Origin: Lachnospiraceae bacterium
Lineage (GTDB): Bacteria > Bacillota > Clostridia > Lachnospirales > Lachnospiraceae
Direction: 5' to 3'
NCBI GenBank assembly: GCA_021200995.1
Contig: JAJQFS010000068.1
Location: forward strand, 1 to 49,214
Length of the DNA stretch: 49,214 nt
The translations under genes and the position numbers were made by a program. Within the stretch, counting starts at the first letter, position 1; each line of letters opens with the position of its first letter. The notes beneath the pieces are model-generated. The model was not told the origin of the DNA. It ran no database searches and was given only the letters and a program-made list of their open reading frames with translations. Of the stretch, positions 25,184 through 34,318 are shown one piece after another.

Positions 25184-25891
25184 CTACGACTTGCACGCCC
25201 CGATAAAGGAGTCAAAAATCATTTTACTGGCCAGATTTACATGGAAATCAAACTCTGGATGTCACTGAAAAGCCCAGACATATTTTTGATTCGTATGCCT
25301 TACCGCTTCAATCAATCCATCTTCCGCCCTCGCCATGGCTTCCAGATTATCACCCAGCTGTTTGATACCCTGATGATGGCAGCTGTTTACGCCAAGATGT
25401 TTCACGTGAAACATTTCGTATAAGGGACTGTCCTGCTCAATATTCACATCATGCGCAGTGTTCGTATAAGGCGGCTTCATATGGTGCTCTACATGGCTTC
25501 CAAACTCTGTCGGCAGATCCTGATATAAATTTCCGCCCTGTAGAACATTGATGATCTGAATTCCTCTGCAAATGCCTAAGACGGGTTTTCCGGTTTCCAG
25601 CGCCTTTTCATAAAGCGCGGATTCTATCAGATCCCTCACTGTACAAAGAGTACCGCAGGCATCCTTTATTCCTTCCCGATACAGCATTGGAGAAACGTCA
25701 TGGCCACCTGTCATAAGCAAGCCGTCACAGGTTTCAAACGCTTCCACCACATCCTCCGCGCTGCTGTGGAGTGGGAGAATAACTGGCACACCACTGGCCT
25801 TACTGATTCCATCCATATACCCCGGAAGCATCCAGATGCTGTTTTTTTCATCATCCCACAATGGAATGACCGCAATGATCGGTTTTTTCAT
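25184..25891 (-). pseudogene. Class I glutamine amidotransferase-like (peptidase C26, PuuD-type), nonsense mutation at the catalytic motif
   Basis: The frame from 25891 (MKKPIIAVIPLWDDEKNSIW) has 'LLMTGGHDVSP', the nucleophile block 'LGICRGIQIINVLQGG' and 'SCHHQGIKQLGD'. It then reads 'VWAFQ' and stops at TGA (25262-25264), exactly where relatives have Trp in 'QWHPE'. Beyond the TGA the same frame continues 'HPEFDFHVNLASKMIFDSFI' to a TAG at 25184-25186. The His and Glu of HPE complete the catalytic triad, so the 209-residue product should be inactive unless the TGA is read through. The single change TGG to TGA suffices. A perfect parS (25398-25413) lies within the gene, encoding MFHVKH. Intact relatives hydrolyse gamma-glutamyl amides. 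Confidence 0.85.
25398..25413. other. parS site 1
   Basis: TGTTTCACGTGAAACA, a perfect 16-bp match to the Spo0J/ParB parS consensus, inside the coding region of the broken amidotransferase gene. Confidence 0.95.
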
Positions 25892-25967
25892 AATCATCCA
25901 CTCCTCGGCTAAAATCTTTTCTCAAATTCCCTTTATCATTTCACTGCATCTAAGACATAGAAAGGTC

Positions 25968-26115
25968 CTCAATCAGGCATTTTCCTTTTTGTCCCATCTT
26001 TGTTGAAATGATGTTTCAATGCTCTTTCTGTCGGAGCGATTGCTCCTATTAAAAATATCAGCTGTAGCGTTGTCGCGATTGCACATAGAATTCCTAATGT
26101 ATTTTCATTCGCTCC
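25968..26115 (-). pseudogene. Membrane-protein C-terminal fragment
   Basis: The minus-strand frame reads 'ENTLGILCAIATTLQLIFLI' then 'GAIAPTERALKHHFNKDGTK', and stops at TGA. One membrane span is followed by a charged tail. No start codon is available in frame. It lies directly after the 26123 gene, in another frame, so it may be a lost C-terminal part or the rest of a deleted gene. Confidence 0.5.
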
Positions 26116-26122
26116 ATATATT

Positions 26123-26560
26123 TCACTCTGCCTGGATTTCTTCTAAGAAGAAAACACCCTCTGCCATCTTGATAAACGTTTCTTTGTCTTTGATAGCGTG
26201 AGCCTTTCCCTTCCACCATACTGTATCACGGTTAGCTGAAATCGACAGACTTTGACCATCCTCCAAATAATAAGTGATCGTAATCATAGGCGAGGTCTTA
26301 TCGTCCGCTTTTTCAGTAAGAGAATATTTCAAAGAACCGGTTAATTTTACTGCTAATTCAATTTGTTCTTCATCAGAAAATTCTTTTATCTCATTTGTTA
26401 TTTCTGAATACGAGATTGTAACTTTCTGCACATTATCAATATCAGGAATGCCTATCAGATACATACCTTCCACAAAGATAGAAATTCCCATTATCAGCAT
26501 AGTACTTATAAACACTGCAATGAAGCATCGCACGCCTTCTTTTATGACCTTGTCTTTCAT
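26123..26560 (-). CDS. Membrane-anchored protein of unknown function
   Basis: A 145-residue protein with one N-terminal membrane span (about 11-36, 'CFIAVFISTMLIMGISIFVE') and an extracytoplasmic domain, 'VQKVTISYSEITNEIKEFSD' to 'MITITYYLEDGQSLSISANR'. The domain resembles small clostridial proteins found beside regulators of the BlaR/BlaI type, but I cannot name the family with certainty. A fragment of another membrane protein follows at once. Confidence 0.55.
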   Translation of the reverse strand: MKDKVIKEGVRCFIAVFISTMLIMGISIFVEGMYLIGIPDIDNVQKVTISYSEITNEIKEFSDEEQIELAVKLTGSLKYSLTEKADDKTSPMITITYYLEDGQSLSISANRDTVWWKGKAHAIKDKETFIKMAEGVFFLEEIQAE

Positions 26561-26637
26561 TGCCTGTATCCCCCTTAAATTCCTGTTTCCGTTTTATTTA
26601 ACACTCTGACAAACCGAAATCTGTTTCATTGACACTC

Positions 26638-27144
26638 TTACAAATCTTCTCCGATGAATGAATAAACATTTACATCATCGTAACCATCATTACATTTATA
26701 GTGTTTTCTCAGTGTTCCTTCTAAAATCATACCTGCTTTTTGACATACTTTATTCGACGCAATGTTGGGAACCCGTACAATGCAATATACCCTGTGAAAA
26801 TCAGCTTCCGTAAGTAAAAACAGCAAAACAGCCTTTATTGCTTCGGTCATAAACCCCTGGTTGCGAAACTCTTGTGAGATATCATACCCCAACTGACAAT
26901 ATTCATCACGGAGACTGACGTCCCAGGCAAGCACTCTGCCGATCTGTCTGTTGTCATATTCGATTACCCAATGATATGTATATGGCAGATTATAATCTTC
27001 AATGTAATTATTCACGTTTTCAACTGCTGTATCTGATGTACCGTTAAGAGAACCGGAAAACAGCAAAGGTTCCGCATCTTCAGGTTTGATTTTCCTTAAC
27101 AATAATCTTTGCGTTCTAATTTCCTGAGTTCCAACCATTTTCAC
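26638..27144 (-). CDS. GNAT N-acetyltransferase (RimJ/RimL type)
   Basis: The 168-residue protein has 'IRTQRLLLRKIKPEDAEPLL' (opening strand of the RimJ/L subfamily), 'QLGYDISQEFRNQGFMTEAI' (acetyl-CoA pyrophosphate loop, QxxGxxx variant) and 'NIASNKVCQKAGMILEGTLR'. It would acetylate an amine on a protein or small molecule, with unknown substrate. A GTG start at 27144 has GGGGG 10 bases upstream; an ATG at 27138 is the alternative. It is the first of three GNAT genes in a row. Confidence 0.85.
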   Translation of the reverse strand: MKMVGTQEIRTQRLLLRKIKPEDAEPLLFSGSLNGTSDTAVENVNNYIEDYNLPYTYHWVIEYDNRQIGRVLAWDVSLRDEYCQLGYDISQEFRNQGFMTEAIKAVLLFLLTEADFHRVYCIVRVPNIASNKVCQKAGMILEGTLRKHYKCNDGYDDVNVYSFIGEDL

Positions 27145-27230
27145 ACTGTCTATACCCCCTGTTAGCCGAATTCTGATCTTGCATTCTGTTTCATTCTCCG
27201 ATAAACAGAATTTACAGCATTTATCTCTTG

Positions 27231-27776
27231 CTATAACTTCATCATCATCCAGTAAGCATCCACGTATGTTCCATCTTTATATTTCATACTATCCGGAAAT
27301 GTTCCGTATTTTTTGAATCCCATCTCTTCATAAAGTTTGATCGCACGTTCATTTGTCGCAATCACTTCAAGTTCTGCCTGTTCATATCCCATTTCTTTCG
27401 CATACATCAGTGCTTCGCAAAGCATTTGCCTTCCGATTCCAAGACCACAATATTTCTGATAAAGTGCAATTCCTACATCACAGCGGTGTGTGTCTTCTGT
27501 AACTGCCTATTGGCGCAATGGAGCAATTCCCTACATGCTCATGATCCAGCATGCCAACCATCATAAGAGATCTCGGATCTTCCAGATTCCTCTGAATGAA
27601 ACCTTTTCCTCTTCAACAGACATACGAAATTCACCAGGCTCTCTGATCAGATATGGTGTTTCCCCTGTTGTCACATTCATATATCGTATGCATGCCTCCG
27701 CATCGTCAGGAACTGCACTTCTAAATAAAACTCTGTTTCCCTTTTTATCTGTAATATACTTGTCTGACATTTTCAT
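27231..27776 (-). pseudogene. GNAT N-acetyltransferase, two frameshifts
   Basis: The gene starts MKMSDKYITDKKGNRVLFRS at 27776. The frame is lost near 27610 after 'SVEEEKV', where the family-like continuation 'FIQRNLEDPRSLMMVGMLDH' is in another frame. It is lost again in a CACACA run near 27492, after 'GNCSIAPIGSYRR'. The last frame, 'HRCDVGIALYQKYCGLGIGR' to 'YVDAYWMMMKL', includes the acetyl-CoA loop (GLGIGR). Both breaks look like simple indels, one in a dinucleotide repeat. Confidence 0.85.
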
Positions 27777-27849
27777 AGATGCTTTCCTCCTGAATTTCTG
27801 TTTTCCGTCTTGTTTCAAGCACTCCAATAACCCTGCGTTTGAGCTTACA

Positions 27850-28311
27850 TCATAAATCTTTTCTGAGCATTATCATTTCAGCCGTTCTGTATTCTTCCAC
27901 AAATCCACATTTTTCAAATAATATTATGGAAGGATTGTCAATCGCGATATTGTCGTATATTCTTTTGATACCATTCAGCCTGGCTTCTTCACATAATTCA
28001 TCCAGCGCAAATCTGCCATATCCTCTGCATCTGAACTTGTCCATCATAATGACATCTATGAAATACTTTTTCTCATGAGCATCATAATGATAAGCACACT
28101 CTCCGACGTAACTACCTTCATCATTTCTGATATACTGATAAAATACATCTCTGTCAGCGCTGACAATCCATCGCGTATACCAGTCATTCCATCTGTCTTC
28201 CTGAAATGAAATAACGCCTCCCCATTTTTTGTTATAGGACATAGTGTTTTCATCTGATAACAATTCTTTTCTGAACCATAAATCACAAAGCCGCGGCTTT
28301 ACCAGTTCCAT
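27850..28311 (-). CDS. GNAT N-acetyltransferase
   Basis: The 153-residue protein starts MELVKPRLCDLWFRKELLSD. 'FIDVIMMDKFRCRGYGRFAL' is the acetyl-CoA loop (RxxGxG), followed by 'DNIAIDNPSIILFEKCGFVE', the usual end of the fold. GGGGATGAA precedes the ATG. The substrate is unknown. Intact, unlike its neighbour at 27231. Confidence 0.85.
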   Translation of the reverse strand: MELVKPRLCDLWFRKELLSDENTMSYNKKWGGVISFQEDRWNDWYTRWIVSADRDVFYQYIRNDEGSYVGECAYHYDAHEKKYFIDVIMMDKFRCRGYGRFALDELCEEARLNGIKRIYDNIAIDNPSIILFEKCGFVEEYRTAEMIMLRKDL

Positions 28312-28331
28312 TTCATCCCCTTTTCAACACT

Positions 28332-28978
28332 TTAATAACCATGAGCTTGATGCACCCATTCGCCGCCGTCATTCCTTGTCAGGAACCACATCCAGTTATA
28401 ATAAGATGAATCCGGATTGAATGAGCCATCGCCGCCGAAAGAATCTACATCAAACGAAGATTTTTCAGTATAATTGCTTCATCTACATTCATACTCTCAG
28501 CTAAATCTTCAAATTCATCAGCATAAGAATCCTCGGCATAATAAAGTTCCGTCAATGTACAGCCTCCAAATTCCATACTGAAATACTCTATCACTGTCTG
28601 ACACGCGCCTTCAATATCCTCATCCGAATAGATTTCTGACGGCTCCCAATCCGCGATATAAACATTGTCTACATTGCCGCCGCCATGCTTTACGCCATAG
28701 ACAGCCAAAGTAACTGATATCAGTAAAATCAAAAATACGCCTGCTGCACATATACTGATCGCATTTCGCTTGATAACCGCTTTTATCACCATGCAAAAGA
28801 ATATTACAAAGATGGTAACGAGCCCTCTCACCAAAATTTCTAAATACCACGATCTCGGCTGCATCACATATAACATGGGATTTGTTTTATAATACCAGAC
28901 AGTATAGATAATATACCCGACAAAAGCACCGATAAAAGAACCGATGATGATATTTAGGACTGTGTTCCATTTTTTCAT
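28332..28978 (-). pseudogene. Membrane protein with DUF4829-like C-terminus, frameshifted in a poly-A run
   Basis: The gene starts MKKWNTVLNIIIGSFIGAFV at 28978 (AAGGAG). It has three hydrophobic spans, then a soluble domain beginning 'SEIYSDEDIEGACQTVIEYF'. The frame stops at 28445 after 'AIILKNLRLM'. One base off, the sequence continues 'SSFDVDSFGGDGSFNPDSSY' and 'WMWFLTRNDGGEWVHQAHGY' and ends at 28332, a natural end for this type of domain. Adding one A to the AAAAA run near 28461 restores the frame. It is either a slippage mutation, a phase-variable switch, or a sequencing error. Confidence 0.75.
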
Positions 28979-29173
28979 GTACTCCTTCCCCCCTAACCCC
29001 TTCAAATTTCAATAAACTCCGTTTTTGCAGATCAGCTGTTTGCTATAATCTTTGGAAAAGTATATCAGATCACCACATTCAACACAACTTAAGATTTCCT
29101 GAATATACAGAAAATGCGAAACAGTCGCCCGCTTCGCATCCTTACATTCTAAGTTTCTCAATTTTTTTGAAAA

Positions 29174-29189
29174 TGTTTCACGTGAAACA
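29174..29189. other. parS site 2
   Basis: TGTTTCACGTGAAACA, perfect, flanked by an extended palindrome (GAAAA-TGTTTC... to ...CATTTTC). Intergenic, 3.8 kb from parS site 1 and about 8.5 kb from dnaA. Confidence 0.95.
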
Positions 29190-29202
29190 TTTTCTTATCA
29201 TA

Positions 29203-29481
29203 TCAGCAATAATAACGTATCTCACCGAATTGATCATACCATTGAGAAATAATTAGCTGACTGTTAGCTTCAATCATACGAATAATATTTCTCAAATCAT
29301 TTTTTGAAATTCTCGATGTGTTATTACAAAGAAGTGCTTTACCCGAACTCGTGATCCATATTTTCGTAGCATTTGCTGACGCTCTTCCTTCAGCCACATG
29401 AACATGAACTGGTTCTAAAGGATCGCTCTCATTTGACCAAAAATACACAGAATATCTGCCAATCTTAAAAATTTGAGGCAT
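29203..29481 (-). CDS. DUF4160 domain protein
   Basis: The 92-residue protein starts MPQIFKIGRYSVYFWSNESD, and 'EPVHVHVAEGRASANATKIW' carries the conserved HVHV signature of DUF4160. AGGGGGATTTGAGT precedes the ATG at 29481. It overlaps the end of the upstream gene by 17 bases, which indicates translational coupling. DUF4160 genes are often paired with a small partner in a toxin-antitoxin-like arrangement, but no activity has been shown that I know of. Confidence 0.85.
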   Translation of the reverse strand: MPQIFKIGRYSVYFWSNESDPLEPVHVHVAEGRASANATKIWITSSGKALLCNNTSRISKNDLRNIIRMIEANSQLIISQWYDQFGEIRYYC

Positions 29482-29737
29482 ACTCAAATCCCCCTTCTTG
29501 CGCAAATTCAAGAATAAGATGAGCATTATCCCGAATCAACTGCTTAAAAAAGAACATTTGTGTTTCAGAATATCCGGATACATCCTGCCAGGTATGGTCT
29601 GGGAGAAAACATGTAGCATGATAAAATCCACCCCTTGGATCAGGTGTCTCTATATAAACTTTTACTCTGCCATCAGAACTCATTTCAGAATGCGTGATTT
29701 CTGTATCATCATTTAACGTCAGATATGGATACATCAT
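29465..29737 (-). CDS. Partner protein of DUF4160, unknown function
   Basis: A 90-residue acidic protein, MMYPYLTLNDDTEITHSEMS to 'LILEFAQEGGFEYASNF'. The block 'RVKVYIETPDPRGGFYHATC' and the ending 'FAQEGGFEYASNF' recur in small proteins placed before DUF4160 genes in Lachnospiraceae. CAGGAGTAACCGCT precedes the start. It overlaps the DUF4160 gene by 17 bases. It is a candidate antitoxin or regulator; this is inference from gene order and size. Confidence 0.65.
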   Translation of the reverse strand: MMYPYLTLNDDTEITHSEMSSDGRVKVYIETPDPRGGFYHATCFLPDHTWQDVSGYSETQMFFFKQLIRDNAHLILEFAQEGGFEYASNF

Positions 29738-29896
29738 AGCGGTTACTCCTGATTATCATAAATATTTAAGTCATCGTAACATTAACAAATTTGAAAAGTG
29801 TACAAATTTGTCTTTTCATAAAATTATAGTTCACTAAAGGTATCTTTTCAATGATAAAATAAATCTGAAAAGCTTAAATTTTAGAAATTTCACTTA

Positions 29897-30598
29897 CTAT
29901 CCAATGGGTTCCTTTGCCGGCAGCCCGACCTTTCTCGGATATTTTTTTGGTGTCGCTTTTACCTTATCAATTAAGAACAAAACCCGATATTCTTCTTCCC
30001 CTAAGTGAAATTCCACTTTCTTCTGATATTTTCCGCCGAGTATGGAAATTGCCTTCGCGGCCTCTCCGATTTCTTCTAACCCCTTCTGTGACTTATAAGG
30101 CACAAAATAACCGCCTTCCTTCACGAATGGCAGACAGTATTCACTTAAAGTACTCATATTGGCGACCGCTCTACTGACACAGATGTCATAATTTTCCCGA
30201 TAGGCCGGGTCTCTGGCGGAAGCCTCCGCCCGGCCGTGAATTGCCATCACATCTTCCAGCTGCAGCTTCTTGATCACTTCATTTAAAAAGTTTACCCGTT
30301 TATTTAAGGAATCCAGCAATGTAACCTTCAGATGCGGGAACACAATTTTTAAAGGAATGCCGGGAAATCCGGCGCCGGTTCCCACATCGATCAGATTGCC
30401 GCAGGTTGATGAATCCACCGCCTTCACCAGAGAAACACTGTCCGCAAAGTGCTTCTCACAAACCTCATCAAAGTCCGTGATAGCTGTCAGGTTCATCACG
30501 GAATTCCATTCGATCAGCAGGTTATAGTATTGAATAAACTGATCTTTCTGATGATCTGTCAGTGTAATGCCAAACTGATTAAAGTATTCCTGCATCAT
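29897..30598 (-). CDS. rsmG: 16S rRNA (guanine527-N7)-methyltransferase RsmG
   Basis: The 233-residue protein has the SAM-binding motif 'NLIDVGTGAGFPGIPLKIVF', preceded by 'HFADSV' and followed by 'ICVSRAVANMSTL' (the R-A-V block). It methylates G527 of 16S rRNA. The ATG at 30598 has AAGGAAAG upstream; a longer frame starting at 30640 would overlap mnmG's stop but lacks a ribosome-binding site. It is co-transcribed after mnmG, as usual near clostridial origins. Confidence 0.95.
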   Translation of the reverse strand: MMQEYFNQFGITLTDHQKDQFIQYYNLLIEWNSVMNLTAITDFDEVCEKHFADSVSLVKAVDSSTCGNLIDVGTGAGFPGIPLKIVFPHLKVTLLDSLNKRVNFLNEVIKKLQLEDVMAIHGRAEASARDPAYRENYDICVSRAVANMSTLSEYCLPFVKEGGYFVPYKSQKGLEEIGEAAKAISILGGKYQKKVEFHLGEEEYRVLFLIDKVKATPKKYPRKVGLPAKEPIG

Positions 30599-30636
30599 AA
30601 GACTTTCCTTTCGTTTTTCCGGGTAAAAAGGATAGT

Positions 30637-32544
30637 TCACCCAACAGAATGTTTTCTCCCCGCTTCCATGTACACCAGCAGCACACTGATATCCGCCGGA
30701 GACACGCCGCTGATACGACTGGCCTGGCCGATATTGACCGGCAGAAATTTTTTCAGCTTCTGTCTGGCCTCAATTCGTAAACTTGGCACCTGATCATAAT
30801 CAAAATCAGGCGGGATTTTTTTCTTCTCCATCTTTTTAAACTGCTCGACCTGTCTGTTCTGGCGCTCTAAATATCCCTCATATTTAATTTCAATCACTAC
30901 CTGATCAATCACTTCATGCGGCAGTTCTTTTCTTTCCGGATCGAGCTCCTTCAGACAATCATAGGATAACTCCGGACGACACAGTAACTCTGCCAGGCTG
31001 GTGCCGGTCTTTAACGTGCTGCTGCCATAGCGCTCAAAAAATGCCTGGTGTTCCTTACTGGCTCCGATCATCACATGTTTCAGACGGGAAATTTCCTCCT
31101 CGATCATCCGCTTTTTCTGCACCGTATGCTGATAATCCTCTTCGCTGACCAGGCCAACCTGATAGCCGATTTCCCTGAGGCGCAGATCCGCGTTGTCCTG
31201 ACGCAGAAGCAGGCGATATTCCGCCCTGGAGGTCATCATACGGTAGGGCTCGAAGTTTTCCTTCGTCACCAGATCGTCAATCAGCACGCCGATATAAGCC
31301 TGCGACCGGTCCAGAATGACCTGTTCTTTTCCCTTACAAAACTGCGCCGCATTAATACCGGCCATAATGCCCTGGGCCGCCGCCTCCTCATACCCACTGC
31401 TGCCGTTGATCTGTCCCGCACAGAAAAGGCCGGAATTTTTTTTCGTTTCCAACGTTGCGTATAATTCCATTGGATCCAGACAATCATATTCGATTGCGTA
31501 AGCGTTTCGTACGATTTTGCAATGCTCCAGTCCTGGTACAGTACGATACATCGCCAGCTGTACATCCTCCGGCAGGGAAGAAGACATGCCTCCTACATAC
31601 ATTTCACTGGTATGAATTCCCTCCGGTTCCAGAAATACCTGATGCCTGTCCTTGTCCGCGAATTTTACCACCTTGTCTTCTATAGACGGACAATACCTGG
31701 GGCCGGTTCCCTCGATAATACCCGCGTAAATCGGCGATCTGTCCAGATTTGCGCGGATAATTTTATGTGTTTCTTCATTCGTATAGGTAAGCCAGCAGGA
31801 AACCTGTTTTTTCTGTACGGACTCCGGATCAGTGCTGAAGGAAAACGGCACGATCGGTTCATCCCCAAACTGCTCTTCCATTTTGGAATAATCGATGGAA
31901 TCACCCGCCATCCGAGCCGGCGTTCCGGTCTTAAATCTGCGTAATTTCAGACCAAGTGCCCGTAAACTATCCGACAGATGCGTCGCCGCCTGCAGACCGT
32001 TCGGACCGGTGTAGGTGATAGCCTCCCCGCAAAGACACCGGGCATTTAAGTAGGTACCTGTACAGAGAATCAGTGCCTGACACTCATAAACCGCGCCGGT
32101 GAAAGTCTTTATACCAACTACTTTCTTCCTGATTCCTCTTTGAATATCCTCCGTCAGAATCTCACAGACCTCCGCCTGTTTGATTGTCAGATGCTCCTGA
32201 TGTTCCAAAACCCTTCGCATCTCCCTCGTATAATCAGACTTGTCCGCCTGTGCCCGCAGCGAATGCACCGCCGGTCCCTTCGAAACATTCAGCATCTTCG
32301 ACTGAATAAAGGTCTTGTCTATATTTTTGCCCATCTCGCCGCCCAGCGCGTCCACCTCCCGCACCAGATGCCCCTTAGAAGACCCGCCGATATTCGGATT
32401 GCAGGGCATGAGCGCGATACTGTCCACACTGACCGTGAAAATCACTGTCTCCAGACCCAGCCTCGAGCAGGCCAACGCCGCCTCACACCCGGCATGCCCC
32501 GCTCCGATCACACACACATCTACCTTTTCCCTTATTTCTGCCAT
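30637..32544 (-). CDS. mnmG: tRNA uridine 5-carboxymethylaminomethyl modification enzyme MnmG (GidA)
   Basis: A 635-residue protein with the N-terminal FAD-binding motif '[20 protein letters not shown]', the family block '[20 protein letters not shown]' and the C-terminal helical domain ('[20 protein letters not shown]') that contacts MnmE. With MnmE it installs the cmnm5 group on wobble U34 of several tRNAs. It is upstream of rsmG. Between it and mnmE there is an unusual 150-base inverted structure instead of the usual tight spacing. Confidence 0.97.
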   Translation of the reverse strand: MAEIREKVDVCVIGAGHAGCEAALACSRLGLETVIFTVSVDSIALMPCNPNIGGSSKGHLVREVDALGGEMGKNIDKTFIQSKMLNVSKGPAVHSLRAQADKSDYTREMRRVLEHQEHLTIKQAEVCEILTEDIQRGIRKKVVGIKTFTGAVYECQALILCTGTYLNARCLCGEAITYTGPNGLQAATHLSDSLRALGLKLRRFKTGTPARMAGDSIDYSKMEEQFGDEPIVPFSFSTDPESVQKKQVSCWLTYTNEETHKIIRANLDRSPIYAGIIEGTGPRYCPSIEDKVVKFADKDRHQVFLEPEGIHTSEMYVGGMSSSLPEDVQLAMYRTVPGLEHCKIVRNAYAIEYDCLDPMELYATLETKKNSGLFCAGQINGSSGYEEAAAQGIMAGINAAQFCKGKEQVILDRSQAYIGVLIDDLVTKENFEPYRMMTSRAEYRLLLRQDNADLRLREIGYQVGLVSEEDYQHTVQKKRMIEEEISRLKHVMIGASKEHQAFFERYGSSTLKTGTSLAELLCRPELSYDCLKELDPERKELPHEVIDQVVIEIKYEGYLERQNRQVEQFKKMEKKKIPPDFDYDQVPSLRIEARQKLKKFLPVNIGQASRISGVSPADISVLLVYMEAGRKHSVG

Positions 32545-32621
32545 TTATACTATTAACCTCTTCCAGCTACATTACATATAAAAACTTTCTCTATTCCCTG
32601 CATCATAAAACTGAAGTACCG

Positions 32622-32774
32622 AGCGTGAATATATAAACTGCTAAGCGATTTTTCGTGCCATGGAGATGAGACTATAGACAATCGTGGAGGCCTCACCCGA
32701 ACACGATTGTCTTGCCCATAGGCTCATCGGAATGCCCGGCACGTATGAGCGAAGCAGTTTATATATTTACGCGA
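32622..32774. repeat. Large imperfect inverted structure between mnmE and mnmG
   Basis: Nested arms pair around one centre. Outermost, AATATATAAACTGCT (from 32629) pairs with AGCAGTTTATATATT. Then CGTGCC with GGCACG, GATGAG with CTCATC, and innermost ACAATCGTG with CACGATTGT around a 15-base loop. Mismatched bulges separate the arms. It encodes no protein. Confidence 0.75.
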
Positions 32775-32791
32775 CAATCCTTCAATTTTTT

Positions 32792-34204
32792 TTATTTTCC
32801 CATACAGAACTTCGAAAAAATCTCCTCAATCAGATCATCTCCCACCTCTTCCCCGATAATATATCCCAGAGAAGTATACGCGTTCATCAGATCAATACTC
32901 AGAAAATCCTCCGGCATCCCATCCTCCGCGGCCTTCAGCACCAGCTTCAGACTCCCACAGACATCCATCAGAGCCTCCTTATGCCGCAGATTTGTGATCA
33001 CAATCTCATTATCCATCGAAAGCTTTCCCTGAAAGAACAGATTCCGCACCGCATCCTCAAACGCATCCAAGCCAGACCCTTCCTTTGCGGAGGTTTTGAT
33101 CATAATCAGGTTTTCCGTTTCTTCATCACCCAGACGTTCCCTGAGAATTGCCTTCAGATTTTCCTCCTCCGTCTCCGCTTCCAGATCGGATTTATTCAAT
33201 AAAATAATTACCTTTTTATCCCTGATAAAATCTATAATCTCATAATCACTCTCATCCAACTTCGTGGAACTGTCCACCACATACACAATCAGATCCGCAT
33301 CTTCCGCGCAGGACAACGCCCGCTCCACCCCGATTTTCTCCACGATGTCTTCCGTCTCATGAATACCAGCCGTATCCACGATATTCAGACCCAGCCCATG
33401 AATCCGAATATTCTCCTCCAGAACATCACGGGTCGTCCCGGCTACAGAAGTCACAATCGCCTTTTCAGAACCTACAATCAAATTCATCAGGGAACTCTTT
33501 CCCGCGTTCGGCTTTCCTAAAATAACTGTCCGGATACCCTCCTTCATCAGCTTCCCGCTGTCGGCCGACTGAATCAGCTTTTCCAGCTCACCAATCAGAT
33601 CTCCGCACAGTTCTGTAATCCTCTCATAAAATTCATCCAGACTGATATGCTCCGGATCATCCAGCGCCGATTCAATAAACGCGATTTCATAAAGCAGTTT
33701 TTTCCTCATCCCTGAAACCGCTTCATAAAGATTTCCTCTCAACTGCTTCGTTCCGGCCCGCAGCGCATATTCATTCTGCGAATGGATCACATCGATCACG
33801 GCCTCCGCCCTCGATAAATCAATCCTCCCATTTAAAAAAGCCCGCTTTGTGAACTCCCCCGGCTCCGCCATCCGCGCGCCCGCCTTCAGTACCGTATCCA
33901 GCACCTTCTGCACCATCAGCACGCCGCCATGACAGTTTATCTCCACCGTATCTTCCGTCGTATAACTGTGCGGCGCCTTCAGCACCACCGCCATCACCTC
34001 ATCGACCAGCTCATCCCCATCATAAATAAAGCCATAGTGAACCGTATTTCCCTTCACTCCGGCCAGCTTCTTTTTTCCCTTCGGACTTCTGAAAATCCGA
34101 TCTGCTATTTCAATCGCGTCCTCCCCGCTGACCCTCACAATTTCAATCCCGGAATCGCTTAATCCAGTGGAAATCGCCGCTATTGTATCTGTTCTGAATG
34201 CCAT
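32792..34204 (-). CDS. mnmE: tRNA modification GTPase MnmE (TrmE)
   Basis: A 470-residue protein. The N-terminal tetrahydrofolate-binding domain starts MAFRTDTIAAISTGLSDSGI. The G domain has G1 'GKPNAGKSS', the G2/G3 region 'GTTRDVLEENI' and 'DTAGIH', and G4 'NKSD'. The protein ends FCMGK, the C-x-G-K motif essential for catalysis. It acts with MnmG. It follows a terminator after jag, so it probably has its own promoter. Confidence 0.97.
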   Translation of the reverse strand: MAFRTDTIAAISTGLSDSGIEIVRVSGEDAIEIADRIFRSPKGKKKLAGVKGNTVHYGFIYDGDELVDEVMAVVLKAPHSYTTEDTVEINCHGGVLMVQKVLDTVLKAGARMAEPGEFTKRAFLNGRIDLSRAEAVIDVIHSQNEYALRAGTKQLRGNLYEAVSGMRKKLLYEIAFIESALDDPEHISLDEFYERITELCGDLIGELEKLIQSADSGKLMKEGIRTVILGKPNAGKSSLMNLIVGSEKAIVTSVAGTTRDVLEENIRIHGLGLNIVDTAGIHETEDIVEKIGVERALSCAEDADLIVYVVDSSTKLDESDYEIIDFIRDKKVIILLNKSDLEAETEEENLKAILRERLGDEETENLIMIKTSAKEGSGLDAFEDAVRNLFFQGKLSMDNEIVITNLRHKEALMDVCGSLKLVLKAAEDGMPEDFLSIDLMNAYTSLGYIIGEEVGDDLIEEIFSKFCMGK

Positions 34205-34265
34205 AATAAATTACCCTTAAAATATTTTCATAAGAAATAATATCACAAATCTTCTCCAATGAAAA

Positions 34266-34294
34266 GAAAAACCAGAGAAACATCCCTGGTTTTC
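34266..34294 (-). terminator. Terminator after jag
   Basis: On the minus strand AAAACCAG and CTGGTTTT arms surround a 10-base loop and are followed by T-rich sequence. It separates the rpmH-jag operon from mnmE. Confidence 0.7.
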
Positions 34295-34318
34295 CAAACA
34301 TCATCATGCGATTTTCAC

